A stretch of DNA of 15,017 nt from Deferribacteres bacterium. Its GTDB lineage: Bacteria; Nitrospirota; Thermodesulfovibrionia; UBA6902. The position numbers were made by a program, and so were the translations under genes. Positions 1-6,677 of this stretch are shown here, piece after piece. A model generated the notes under the pieces. It saw only the letters and a program-made list of their open reading frames with translations. It did no database searches and was not told the origin of the DNA. Positions within the stretch are counted from its first letter, which is position 1. Every line of letters starts with the position of its first letter. The stretch is from the NCBI GenBank assembly GCA_013152795.1, contig JAADFS010000233.1, positions 1-15,017 on the forward strand, given 5' to 3'.

Positions 1-658
1 TTGGATTTCTCAGCAGATACGCCGGATGAAATGTCGGCATTACAGGAATGCCCCTGTATTGCAGAAAAGTGCCCCTGAGCCTGCTTATCGGGATATCCGT
101 GCCCAGCAGCGCATGGGCCGACACCTTGCCGAGGCAGACAATAACACGGGGTCTGATTATATCTATCTGTTTTTCAATAAAAGGCATGCATGCGGCTATT
201 TCGTCTTCTTCAGGATTTCTGTTAAACGGCGGTCTGCATTTTATGATATTTGCAATATAGACCTCTTCGCGTTTCATGCCCATTCTTGTTATCAGCTTTG
301 TGAGGAGTTTCCCCGCATCACCCACAAAGGGCCTTCCCTGGATATCTTCATCCCTGCCGGGGCCTTCACCGATAAACATCAATCCGGCATCAGGCGAGCC
401 TTCACCGAAGACGATATTTTTGCGTCCTTCCGAGAGCTTGCACCTGCGGCAGTCGCCTATCACGGCCCTCAGGTTTTTCAGCTCTTCATCCCGGTCTTTT
501 TTGATATGACCCGCCGGCGCCTCACCGTGCAGCCTGTGCCCGGTTGAAGCAGTGATATTCTTTACGGGCAGGTATTCAAATCCCAGCTCGCTGTAAAACT
601 CCATGGCCTTTCTGAGTCTTTCTCTTATCTCTCTCCTGTCGTACATGTTCACCCACAT
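1..658 (-). CDS. Uracil-DNA glycosylase, family 4 (UDGa, Fe-S type), C-terminus cut by window edge
   Basis: This enzyme removes uracil from DNA to start base-excision repair. The reading frame gives 219 residues before the left edge. Visible signatures, numbered from the ATG at 658: a Cys pair C70-x2-C73, the motif GEGPGRDED near 98-105, FVGDAG near 111, KCRPPFNRNP at 140-149 with C141, a fourth Cys at C157, and the C-terminal HPAYLLR stretch at 211. Four cysteines with this spacing match the 4Fe-4S ligands of thermophile-type family 4 enzymes. It is the last visible gene of a minus-strand operon, 33 bases after nadK. The start is uncertain: ATG at 658 has AAGGGGG about 7 bases upstream, but an in-frame ATG at 646 is also possible. 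The N-terminal ~55 residues before the first Cys form a charged extension, as in many bacterial members. Only the extreme C-terminus should be missing. Confidence 0.93.
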   Translation of the reverse strand, partial: MWVNMYDRREIRERLRKAMEFYSELGFEYLPVKNITASTGHRLHGEAPAGHIKKDRDEELKNLRAVIGDCRRCKLSEGRKNIVFGEGSPDAGLMFIGEGPGRDEDIQGRPFVGDAGKLLTKLITRMGMKREEVYIANIIKCRPPFNRNPEEDEIAACMPFIEKQIDIIRPRVIVCLGKVSAHALLGTDIPISRLRGTFLQYRGIPVMPTFHPAYLLRNP

Positions 659-691
659 CCTGCCCCCTTCAACGGGGAGGGGAAGAGGGGT

Positions 692-1537
692 TTACTCCCC
701 CCATTTAAGCTTGCTCCTTAATATGCGAAAATAATCCCTGTTGTGCAAAACGAGGAACTTTGCCTTGTAATCGGCCTTTTTAACCACAATCCGGTCCCTG
801 ACTTGCAGCGGGAATCCCTCCTGACCGTCGATCGTCATGTATACATCGTCACCGCCTCTTATTTTCATCTCCAGTATAAACGTGTCGGGAAGCACAATGG
901 GCCTGTTGGTCAGTGTATGGGGGCATATGGGGGTCATCAGGAAAGTCTCAAGTGTGGGGTAGAGTATCGGCCCCCCCGCGGAAAGCGAATGGGCCGTCGA
1001 CCCCGTTGGTGTTGATATTATCAGGCCGTCCGCCCTTAAACTGTTTGCATACCGGCTGTTGACGATTATGTCAAGTTCAAACATTCTCGAAAGCACGTTC
1101 TTGTTCAGGACCACGTCATTAAACGCATTGTGCCGGACTATCCTCTTTTTCCCGCGGTAGACATCGGCCAGGAGCATGATCCTTTCTTCAAAAGAGTATT
1201 TTTCGGAAAAGATGGCATCCATATGTTCATGCAGCTCTTTTTTGTTGAGCTCCGTGATAAATCCCAGACTTCCCAGGTTTATCCCCAGTATCGGAACACC
1301 TTTATCCCCGACAAGCCTTGCAACGCTCAGGAGAGTGCCGTCGCCGCCGAATACCATGACAATATCGGATTTTGAGGGGATATCTTTCCTTGGATAACCC
1401 TTGACACCGAGTTGTGATGCCAGTTCACTCTCTATAAAGCACGTGACGCTTCTTCCCTTTAACCACTCCAGCATGTCTCTGACCACGGCGACAGCCTCTG
1501 GTTCACCTCTTTTTGCAATTATTCCGATTCGTTTCAT
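692..1537 (-). CDS. nadK: NAD kinase
   Basis: Phosphorylates NAD to NADP in the cytoplasm. The 281-residue length is normal for the family. It carries the diagnostic GGDGT at residues 64-68, LGINLGSLGFITEL at 84-97, an N-D pair at 140-141 where many family members have N-E, and DGLIISTPTGSTAHSLSAGG at 170-189, which forms the NAD-binding and active-site region. Its ATG overlaps the tsaE stop codon (ATGA, 1534-1537), so the two are probably translationally coupled. It lies in one operon with nnr (repair of hydrated NAD(P)H), so the cluster has an NAD(P) theme. The reading frame is intact. Confidence 0.97.
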   Translation of the reverse strand: MKRIGIIAKRGEPEAVAVVRDMLEWLKGRSVTCFIESELASQLGVKGYPRKDIPSKSDIVMVFGGDGTLLSVARLVGDKGVPILGINLGSLGFITELNKKELHEHMDAIFSEKYSFEERIMLLADVYRGKKRIVRHNAFNDVVLNKNVLSRMFELDIIVNSRYANSLRADGLIISTPTGSTAHSLSAGGPILYPTLETFLMTPICPHTLTNRPIVLPDTFILEMKIRGGDDVYMTIDGQEGFPLQVRDRIVVKKADYKAKFLVLHNRDYFRILRSKLKWGE

Positions 1538-1949
1538 AATTCAATCCCTGTAATTTCTATCTCCCTGCGGTTTTCCCGGGTATAACGGAGCCTGACCCTG
1601 ATGCTTCCTTCCGGGATCTCTCCCTCAGCCCTCTCCGCCCACTCGATCACGCATATGCCGTCGGATTCCAGATACTCGTGCAGGCCAAGCTCTGAAACAT
1701 TATGAGGGCTTATCCTGTAAAGGTCAATATGATAGAAAGGTATATCCGCCTCATGCTCGGCGATTAAAAGCTCGCGCTCGTTACATCACGCTCGCTGATT
1801 CCCAGAGCGGATGCTATCCCCTTGGCCATGGTCGTCTTTCCCGATCCCAGCCCGCCGTAAAGGCAGACCACGTCTCCGCGTTTCAGCTTCTTCCCGAGCC
1901 TGCGGCCTATGCTTCGTGTCTCCGCCTCACTTTTACTTTGAAACTTCAT
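1534..1949 (-). CDS. tsaE: tRNA t6A biosynthesis ATPase TsaE, interrupted by a frameshift
   Basis: TsaE is the P-loop ATPase that works with TsaB and TsaD to make N6-threonylcarbamoyladenosine at position 37 of ANN-decoding tRNAs. From the ATG at 1949 the first 61 residues contain Walker A GGLGSGKTT (32-40) and then the VTSASF region that corresponds to the family's VTSPTF. At the A4 run 1766-1769 (T4 in the gene) the frame meets a TAA stop. In the -1 frame the rest of the protein continues cleanly with LIAEHE, FYHIDLYRI, ELGLHEYLE and ICVIEWAER, ending in the TGA at 1534-1536. One extra T would restore a ~138-residue protein, near the usual size. The start overlaps the end of the CBS gene by 17 bases, and the end overlaps nadK by 3. 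Because the gene is essential in many bacteria and the downstream part shows no decay, a sequencing error is the most likely cause. Confidence 0.88.
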
Positions 1950-2391
1950 CAGCCATGGCCCTGACCATGTCGGCCTTGCCGACGATTCCGACAACCTTCC
2001 GGCCGCGTAGCACGGGCAGGAGGTGGATATGCTGTTCAGCCATTATGGTGGCGATCTCCTCCACGGTCGTCTCCTCATCAATGGATACAACCTCTTTTGT
2101 GCATATCTCATCAACTGTAGTGGCCGCTATATTCCTGATCTCCTTCTCCATCTCCTTTGACCCCACAAGCAGGTAGGCGTCGAAAAGCCTGATCACCGTC
2201 GGAATGTGCAGGCGCTTGTTCTTCCTGATCAGATCATTTTCCGTAACGATCCCGGCTATCTCTCCCTTGTCATTCACCACCGGCACGCCGCTTATCCTGT
2301 GATCTGTCAGGAGCCTTGCAAGCTCTTTTATGGTCGCCTCCGGGTTTACGGTGATAACATCCCTGGTCATAATGTCTTTTGCTTTAAGCAT
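1933..2391 (-). CDS. CBS domain-pair protein
   Basis: A stand-alone Bateman module of 152 residues made of two CBS domains, about residues 1-58 (KDIMTRDVITVNPEATIKELARLL, then SGVPVVNDKGEIAGIVTENDL) and 93-150 (VDEICTKEVVSIDEETTVEEIATIM, then HLLPVLRGRKVVGIVGKADMV). Such pairs usually bind adenine nucleotides such as AMP, ATP or NAD and act as energy sensors, but the partner here is not visible. The linker between the domains (about 60-90) is rich in hydrophobic and charged residues. The start has a strong GGAGGAAAG ribosome-binding site directly upstream. The gene lies between pgeF and tsaE; a 119-base gap that contains a copy of the dispersed hairpin repeat separates it from pgeF. Confidence 0.93.
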   Translation of the reverse strand: MLKAKDIMTRDVITVNPEATIKELARLLTDHRISGVPVVNDKGEIAGIVTENDLIRKNKRLHIPTVIRLFDAYLLVGSKEMEKEIRNIAATTVDEICTKEVVSIDEETTVEEIATIMAEQHIHLLPVLRGRKVVGIVGKADMVRAMADEVSK

Positions 2392-2437
2392 CTTTCCTCC
2401 GGAAAATCGAAACTGCCTGATTTTTTGTTTTTTTAAC

Positions 2438-2505
2438 TACCTTCCAGTGGCGTGAAATCATGCCGGCGGGGCAGACTCCTCTGCCCGTTTATGCAACATT
2501 TAAGG
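2438..2505 (-). repeat. Dispersed hairpin repeat, copy A
   Basis: One of four related copies. Read on the minus strand it runs from CCTTAAATG through TTGCATAAAC, then a perfect 7-bp stem (GGGCAGA/TCTGCCC, 2469-2486) with loop GGAG, then CGCCGGCATG and a conserved GCCACTGGAAGG end. It starts 5 bases after the pgeF stop codon and precedes the CBS gene in the same operon. The tail matches copies C (10772-10838) and D (12222-12286), so the unit is clearly longer than the hairpin alone. No homopolymer T tract follows the stem, which argues against a plain intrinsic terminator. Confidence 0.85.
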
Positions 2506-2510
2506 TTATA

Positions 2511-3194
2511 TTACCATATTCCTATAAAACCACCCTGTCTCCCTGCCGTGCCTTTTGTATATCTGTATGAATGGAACTTATCCGGATTACAGAAAGTGCA
2601 CTCTCCTGCCTGCCAGATATTTTCCCCCGGGATGCCGGCAACAACGGCCTGGATTTTATTGGCGGTTGCAAGGTCAAGGAGATATTTATCACCATGCCGC
2701 CTGAAATAATCCCCACTGCCCGTGGCCTCCTGTATTCCGGCCCTGACATCTTCCCCCACCTCATAGCAGCACCCCCTGATGCTCGGACCTATGGCTGCCA
2801 GGATGTCCCCGGCTGAACAGCCGAACCTTTCCTGCATGGCCCGGACGGTTCCCTTCAGAATCCCTCCCGCCGTCCCCCTCCAGCCTGCATGAACAGCGCC
2901 TGCTACCCTCTTAAGGGGGTCGTACAGGAGAACAGGCACGCAGTCAGCGACCAGCACGCCGATCAATACCCCTTTTCTGCCTGTTATAACCGCGTCCGCA
3001 ACCACGCGCTCAGATTCCGTTTCAAGCACGTATGCTGTGGTGGTATGCCTCTGAACCGGCAGGTAGATACTGTCCCTTGAGATACCGCACTGTCCGGAGA
3101 CGATTTCATAAATATCCTTACCGGGCGGCAGCTTCCCGGTAAAAAACGCCCTTGTATCAGGAAATTCAATATTGGGAGGTTCAATGACCTTCAT
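2511..3194 (-). CDS. pgeF: PgeF / YfiH / LACC1 family protein (DUF152, 'polyphenol oxidase' or purine nucleoside phosphorylase)
   Basis: The family is annotated as polyphenol oxidase, but members have been shown to act on purine nucleosides and, in E. coli, to edit peptidoglycan precursors (PgeF). The 227 residues include the three metal or active-site residues typical of the family: H50 in LPVQRHT, C85 in VADCVPVLL and H102 in VHAGWRG. The family motifs IGPSIRGCCYEVG (135-147), HSYR and a C-terminal GGFIGI are also present. The gene is 32 bases downstream of nnr in the same operon, with a GAGAGG ribosome-binding site. Length and motifs are complete, so it should be functional. Which substrate it uses here cannot be told from sequence. 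Confidence 0.93.
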   Translation of the reverse strand: MKVIEPPNIEFPDTRAFFTGKLPPGKDIYEIVSGQCGISRDSIYLPVQRHTTTAYVLETESERVVADAVITGRKGVLIGVLVADCVPVLLYDPLKRVAGAVHAGWRGTAGGILKGTVRAMQERFGCSAGDILAAIGPSIRGCCYEVGEDVRAGIQEATGSGDYFRRHGDKYLLDLATANKIQAVVAGIPGENIWQAGECTFCNPDKFHSYRYTKGTAGRQGGFIGIW

Positions 3195-3226
3195 TATTTA
3201 TTTCCTCTCCGCCCCTTCATGCAGCA

Positions 3227-4795
3227 TCAAGGGCGGCTTCCGCTCAAGGACATGCACGCCGCCGGTATCATGGCGGTGATATCCGATGCGATCACGGAAT
3301 GCTGCCCTTTCTCACGGGCGGCAATATCTCCGGCAAGGCCGTGCATGTATACTCCGAGAACCGATGCATCCCGCGGACCCAGGCCCTGGGCGAGAAAGGC
3401 GGATATGATGCCCGTAAGCACATCACCCGAGCCTGCGGAAGCCATGCCGGGATTGCCGGTGGGATTTATGAATGCATCTCCCTCAGGGGTAGCCGTCACA
3501 GTGGGAACGCCTTTGAGGACCAGATACGTTCCGGTTTTTTCTGCAAATGACACTGCCGTACTGATCCTGTCCTTTTCTATCATGGCCCGGAGACCGCCTT
3601 CTTCTGAGGACGGCCCGTGCAGGAGCCTCGCCATCTCGCCGGTATGCGGCGTAAGAACAACAGGGAAACGGCTGTCTCTCAGGACGGCAGTGTTGCCTGC
3701 AACGGCGTTTAATCCGTCTGCGTCAATAACCACGGGGGAAACGGACTCTGCAATGAGCCTGCCGATAAGCCCCGTTATTTCCCCGTCAACCGACAGGCCG
3801 GGGCCTGCTGCAAGGACATCGGCCCTGTTTCTGAGAAACTCAAGGATTGTGCCTGCGGATTCATAAGAAAGCGTACCGTTGCCCTTGTCCGCCAGTGGAA
3901 GGATCATCTCCTCCGTGACCATTGACTGAAATGTGCCTACAAGCGATTCAGGCACCCCTATCGTCACCAGCCCGGCCCCTGTCCTCAGACACGCCCTTGC
4001 CGCCATCAGGGCCGCCCCTGTCTTTCCTCTTGAGCCCGCCACCAGGAGCACGTGGCCGTATGTCCCCTTGTGGGAATAAGCAGGCCTTTCAGGCAGGAGG
4101 GATATCATGTCCCCTCTCTCAGGCAGGTTGACCCTGATCTCTTCAGATTCCAGCAGCGTCACCGGGAACCCTATATCTTCAATAAACAACCGGCCTGAAT
4201 ACCCGGCCCCGGGATAAAGCAGGTGGCCCCTCTTGGGAAGACCGAAGGTGACCGTGTAGCGGGCTTTAACGGCACACCCCATAACCTGCCCTGTATCAGA
4301 GGAAATTCCCGAGGGTATGTCCACAGAGACAACAGGGCATGCAGAATGGTTGACCGCATTGATCACCTCGGACAGTGGCGCTCTCACCTCCTTGCTCAGC
4401 CCCGTGCCCAGCAGCGCGTCGACAATGATGCACTGATCAAGCGGATGCCGGCCGGGGAATTCATCGAGTGGGGAAATTTTTACGCCGAAGTTTTTCGCGG
4501 CGTCATAATTTATACGTGCATCGCCTTTCAGGTTTTCAGGCCTGGCAGAGAGAAACACCTCGACGTTTTTTCCCTCATTCTGCAGAATCCTCGCTATAAC
4601 AAAGCCGTCTCCACCGTTGTTGCCGCCGCCGCACAGAACAATAACAGGAGGTTCCTCCGTTGCCGGTTGCCGCCCTTCCGTTTTCCCGAAGAACAGTTCA
4701 TTTATCCTTGAGACAACGGCAAGCCCGGCCCTTTCCATAAGGATTGTGCCGGCAATACCATAGTCTTCAATAGTGACCCTGTCTATACTCTGCAT
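3227..4795 (-). CDS. nnr: Bifunctional NAD(P)HX epimerase / ADP-dependent (S)-NAD(P)HX dehydratase
   Basis: Repairs hydrated NADH and NADPH. The N-terminal YjeF_N epimerase domain has LMERAG (19-24), GGGNNGGDGFVIAR (56-69), DALLGTG and VDIPSGISSDTG. The C-terminal ribokinase-like dehydratase domain has VAGSRGKTGAALMAARA, VIDADGLNA, LTPHTGEMARLL and NPGMASAGSGDVLTG from 448. The ATG at 4795 gives 522 residues but lacks the usual first ten residues. These are present just upstream in another frame: ATG at 4826 with ribosome-binding site GGGGGA would encode MLKVATAAEM, followed by QSIDRVTIEDYG once one copy of a duplicated ATGC (4791-4798) is removed. So either the true start is 4826 and the sequence has a 4-base duplication, or translation now begins at 4795. 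First gene of the minus-strand operon. Confidence 0.95.
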   Translation of the reverse strand: MQSIDRVTIEDYGIAGTILMERAGLAVVSRINELFFGKTEGRQPATEEPPVIVLCGGGNNGGDGFVIARILQNEGKNVEVFLSARPENLKGDARINYDAAKNFGVKISPLDEFPGRHPLDQCIIVDALLGTGLSKEVRAPLSEVINAVNHSACPVVSVDIPSGISSDTGQVMGCAVKARYTVTFGLPKRGHLLYPGAGYSGRLFIEDIGFPVTLLESEEIRVNLPERGDMISLLPERPAYSHKGTYGHVLLVAGSRGKTGAALMAARACLRTGAGLVTIGVPESLVGTFQSMVTEEMILPLADKGNGTLSYESAGTILEFLRNRADVLAAGPGLSVDGEITGLIGRLIAESVSPVVIDADGLNAVAGNTAVLRDSRFPVVLTPHTGEMARLLHGPSSEEGGLRAMIEKDRISTAVSFAEKTGTYLVLKGVPTVTATPEGDAFINPTGNPGMASAGSGDVLTGIISAFLAQGLGPRDASVLGVYMHGLAGDIAAREKGQHSVIASDITAMIPAACMSLSGSRP

Positions 4796-4857
4796 GCATT
4801 TCCGCAGCGGTTGCGACTTTCAGCATGATGAATCCCCCGACAAAGAGTCACCTGCAA

Positions 4858-4919
4858 CATCCTGTCGTGTTATAAAGGCGTTGCGGCAGACTCTCATGAC
4901 CGTTTATGTAATATTAAGG
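4858..4919 (-). repeat. Dispersed hairpin repeat, copy B (degenerate)
   Basis: On the minus strand this reads CCTTAATATTACATAAACGG, then a decayed hairpin (GTCATGAGAGTCTGCC instead of a perfect stem) and a diverged tail with CACGACAGGATG. It is the most diverged of the four copies. Unlike the others it is not behind a stop codon: it lies between the nnr operon promoter (4943-4971) and the nnr start, so it should be transcribed as part of the operon leader. Confidence 0.6.
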
Positions 4920-4942
4920 TTTATGCATAAGGCTTAACGTCC

Positions 4943-4971
4943 AGTATAAAATACTCCCGTGTAATTATCAA
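4943..4971 (-). promoter_or_regulatory. Predicted sigma70-type promoter of the nnr operon
   Basis: On the minus strand, TTGATA (4966-4971) and TATACT (4943-4948) are separated by exactly 17 bases. Each hexamer differs from consensus at one position. Transcription would start near 4936, giving a leader of about 110 bases to the ATG at 4826 that includes repeat copy B. Confidence 0.65.
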
Positions 4972-5064
4972 TTTCAGCAGGCCGGATAAAGCTTTTTCGC
5001 GGACCCTCCTGCCCCGCGGGCGGTATTTCCATGCACCCTGAAGGGGAAGCCCTGTCTCCTGACC

Positions 5065-5093
5065 TTGCATTGACAGGTATTACGTGGTATAAA
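5065..5093 (+). promoter_or_regulatory. Predicted promoter of the glycine-zipper lipoprotein gene
   Basis: TTGCAT (5065-5070), 17 bases, then TATAAA (5088-5093). The -10 element is good and the -35 is weak. The leader before the ATG at 5167 holds an imperfect hairpin (CTGATT/AATCAG, 5114-5132) and a perfect palindrome TTTTACCGGTAAAA (5142-5155) directly before the ribosome-binding site AAGGAGGAGG. The rest of the 4827-5166 gap holds the opposite promoter and repeat copy B; I see no gene in it. Confidence 0.45.
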
Positions 5094-5166
5094 ATAAGGA
5101 GGTTCATGCAGTTCTGATTGATTATAAATCAGGGTAGTAGGTTTTACCGGTAAAAAGGAGGAGGTT

Positions 5167-5585
5167 ATGAGAAAGATATTATCATTGGCGGCTGTTCTGG
5201 CATTATCCGCATTCCTGCTGAGCTGTACGGTTCCTCAGAGCAGGGGCGCGGGTGTGGGTGCCGGTGTCGGGGGAGTTGCAGGGGCATTGCTTGACAGGGA
5301 GAATCCGTGGCGCGGCGGTGTCATAGGTGCAACCCTTGGTGCAAAATATTCGGTGCCACTATCTCCGATATAGCTGCAAAGGCCTCACAGGAGGCGGCGA
5401 CCACCGGACGGCCGGTGGAGTACAGGACAACGGACGGCCGCGCTGTTTACAGGGCCGACCCTGTGGATTATAATCCTGTGACAAAGTGCCGCAAGGTGCA
5501 GGAAAGGGTCTGGCAGGACGGCAAGCTTGTAAAAGACGAAATAAAAGAGATATGCAAGAGCAAAAAAACCGAGATGAGCTATTAG
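5167..5585 (+). CDS. Glycine-zipper lipoprotein, interrupted by a frameshift
   Basis: The start follows a very strong AAGGAGGAGGTT ribosome-binding site. Residues 1-20 are a lipoprotein signal peptide ending in lipobox LLSC, so Cys20 would be lipidated. A glycine-rich zipper segment (GAGVGAGVGGVAGALLDRENPWRGGVIGATLGA) resembles the glycine-zipper domains of YMGG/17-kDa-antigen-like envelope lipoproteins. At the A4 run 5343-5346 the frame shifts and stops after 68 residues. The -1 frame continues the same zipper pattern (IFGATISDIAAKASQEAA) and then a soluble tail with GRPVEYRTTDGRAVYRADPVDY, TKCRKVQERVWQDGKLVKDE and stop at 5583-5585. With one more A the protein is about 139 residues. Continuation of the pattern across the break supports a single gene. 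Function unknown beyond envelope location. Confidence 0.82.
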
Positions 5586-5592
5586 GGCAGGC

Positions 5593-6576
5593 TCACCTGA
5601 TTTGTCTCTGCAAACGCTGAAACTCCGACTCAGCCTCCTGGGCCGGGGTTTCAGCATCATCCGTGTATCTCGGTGAGAAGTGGATGGCCTCCAGCCTGGC
5701 GGCCCCTGCCTCACGGGCTATCCTGCCGGCCTCCCTGGCAGTGAGGTGGCGGCGTTCCTTTGCCCTGTCCCTGTCTCTGTCGAGAAAATAGCTCTCTATA
5801 TACAGGATATCCGAACCCCTTACAAGCCGTATGATTTTCTCTATATTCTCCCGGCTGCCGAGGACATCCACAACATAGGAGATCTTCTGTCCCCTGGTTA
5901 TACTGGCTGTATCCCTCAGTTCCCCGAAGGTATAATCCTTTCCCTCGATTGTGAACACCGCGCCGGTCCTGTTTTCCCTGATTGCCGCCTTAAGCTCCCG
6001 GAGCCACGGACCCACGGGGAGGTTTAATCTCGTCAGTTTATCCTTGTCGATATTGATATGGTAATCCTCCTGAAGACTGAACGCCAGGCACGGTATCTGA
6101 TGGTCGAGAACCGCAGCGGAAACATTAAAAAATGAATCCCTCAGGAGGACGCCGTCAAATGGGAACATGCCCGAATCCTCACGCCTGAAAGACGTCTCCG
6201 CCCTGAAAACCGCTTTTCTGACGGATGATTCGCTTACCTCCGAAACATGGATGGCAAGCGGGTAATCGCCGGTGAGATTCCATGTATATCCCTTGAGCTT
6301 TCCTTCCACGCAGTCTGTAAAACCCTCGGGGCCGTAGAGCCTCAACGGGGTTTCCCTTTTAAGGGAGACCCTCAGGATATTGTCGAACCCGATAAAATGA
6401 TCAACATGCGTGTGCGATACAAAAATATCCGTTGTCTTGAGGATGTCCCTCACGGAAAGGGCCGATGTCCAGCCGAGGTCAAACATCAATGCCCGTCCTT
6501 CCCTGAGCAGCCTCACATAAACCGCTGGGTCTTCAAAGGGGCTGTTGAGATGTCTTGCATGGAAAGATGGTTTCAT
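5593..6576 (-). CDS. Metallo-beta-lactamase fold protein, RNase Z-like
   Basis: The 327 residues have the metal-binding motif SHTHVDH (54-60) and a C-terminal block HLTAREAGRIAREAG followed about 22 residues after HLTA by IHFSPRY (His near 299). This combination is characteristic of RNase Z/ElaC, the tRNA 3' processing endonuclease, and its close relatives. A metal-bridging Asp is likely in SYVVDVLGS, and another His lies in VLDHQIPCLAFSL. Some parts are divergent, for example ILYIESYFLDRDRDRAKERRHLTA in place of the usual LxxEATF stretch, so a zinc phosphodiesterase other than tRNase Z is possible. Both tRNA genes in this window encode their CCA, so classical RNase Z cleavage at the discriminator is not obviously needed for them. 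Its stop is 7 bases from the convergent lipoprotein stop. It is divergent from galT. Confidence 0.88.
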   Translation of the reverse strand: MKPSFHARHLNSPFEDPAVYVRLLREGRALMFDLGWTSALSVRDILKTTDIFVSHTHVDHFIGFDNILRVSLKRETPLRLYGPEGFTDCVEGKLKGYTWNLTGDYPLAIHVSEVSESSVRKAVFRAETSFRREDSGMFPFDGVLLRDSFFNVSAAVLDHQIPCLAFSLQEDYHINIDKDKLTRLNLPVGPWLRELKAAIRENRTGAVFTIEGKDYTFGELRDTASITRGQKISYVVDVLGSRENIEKIIRLVRGSDILYIESYFLDRDRDRAKERRHLTAREAGRIAREAGAARLEAIHFSPRYTDDAETPAQEAESEFQRLQRQIR

Positions 6577-6597
6577 GGCAAATTATAGCTTAATTAA

Positions 6598-6606
6598 TGA
6601 TATAAT
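6598..6606 (+). promoter_or_regulatory. Extended -10 promoter for galT
   Basis: TGATATAAT: a perfect -10 TATAAT (6601-6606) with the extended TGn element one base before it. No convincing -35 lies 16-18 bases upstream, as is common for extended -10 promoters. Transcription would start near 6613, leaving a leader of about 65 bases that contains the hairpin at 6637-6659. Confidence 0.6.
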
Positions 6607-6636
6607 ATGAACAAAAAGTCAACCATTACAATCTGC

Positions 6637-6659
6637 CGGTTATTCGAGGAGAATAACCG
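6637..6659 (+). promoter_or_regulatory. Perfect leader hairpin before the galT ribosome-binding site
   Basis: CGGTTATTC and GAATAACCG form a perfect 9-bp stem with a five-base loop GAGGA. The stem ends 8 bases before the ribosome-binding site GGAGG (6668-6672) of galT. A GGA in a hairpin loop plus a second GGA at the Shine-Dalgarno is the arrangement seen in CsrA/RsmA-controlled leaders. Alternatives are an mRNA-stabilising hairpin or a DNA operator palindrome. Confidence 0.6.
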
Positions 6660-6677
6660 TTCTCTTTGGAGGTTTGA

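Noticed and set aside
26..547. Plus-strand open frames over 26-547, 48-260 and 276-509
   Set aside because: They are antisense to the uracil-DNA glycosylase, which has all its family motifs on the minus strand.
1764..1994. TsaE starting at the upstream ATG 1994
   Set aside because: The extra 15 residues overlap the CBS C-terminus and are not TsaE-like; ATG 1949 gives the normal N-terminus.
2421..2434. T-run on the plus strand as a terminator
   Set aside because: No plus-strand gene ends there and no stem precedes it; on the minus strand it is an A-rich stretch before the CBS ribosome-binding site.
2462..2505. The hairpin repeats as integron attC sites
   Set aside because: The flanking CATAAAC does not fit the attC core rule, there is no integrase gene, and the neighbours are operon housekeeping genes rather than cassettes.
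3219..3866. A 215-codon plus-strand open frame
   Set aside because: It lies wholly antisense to the dehydratase domain of nnr; its protein is low-complexity and unlike any family.
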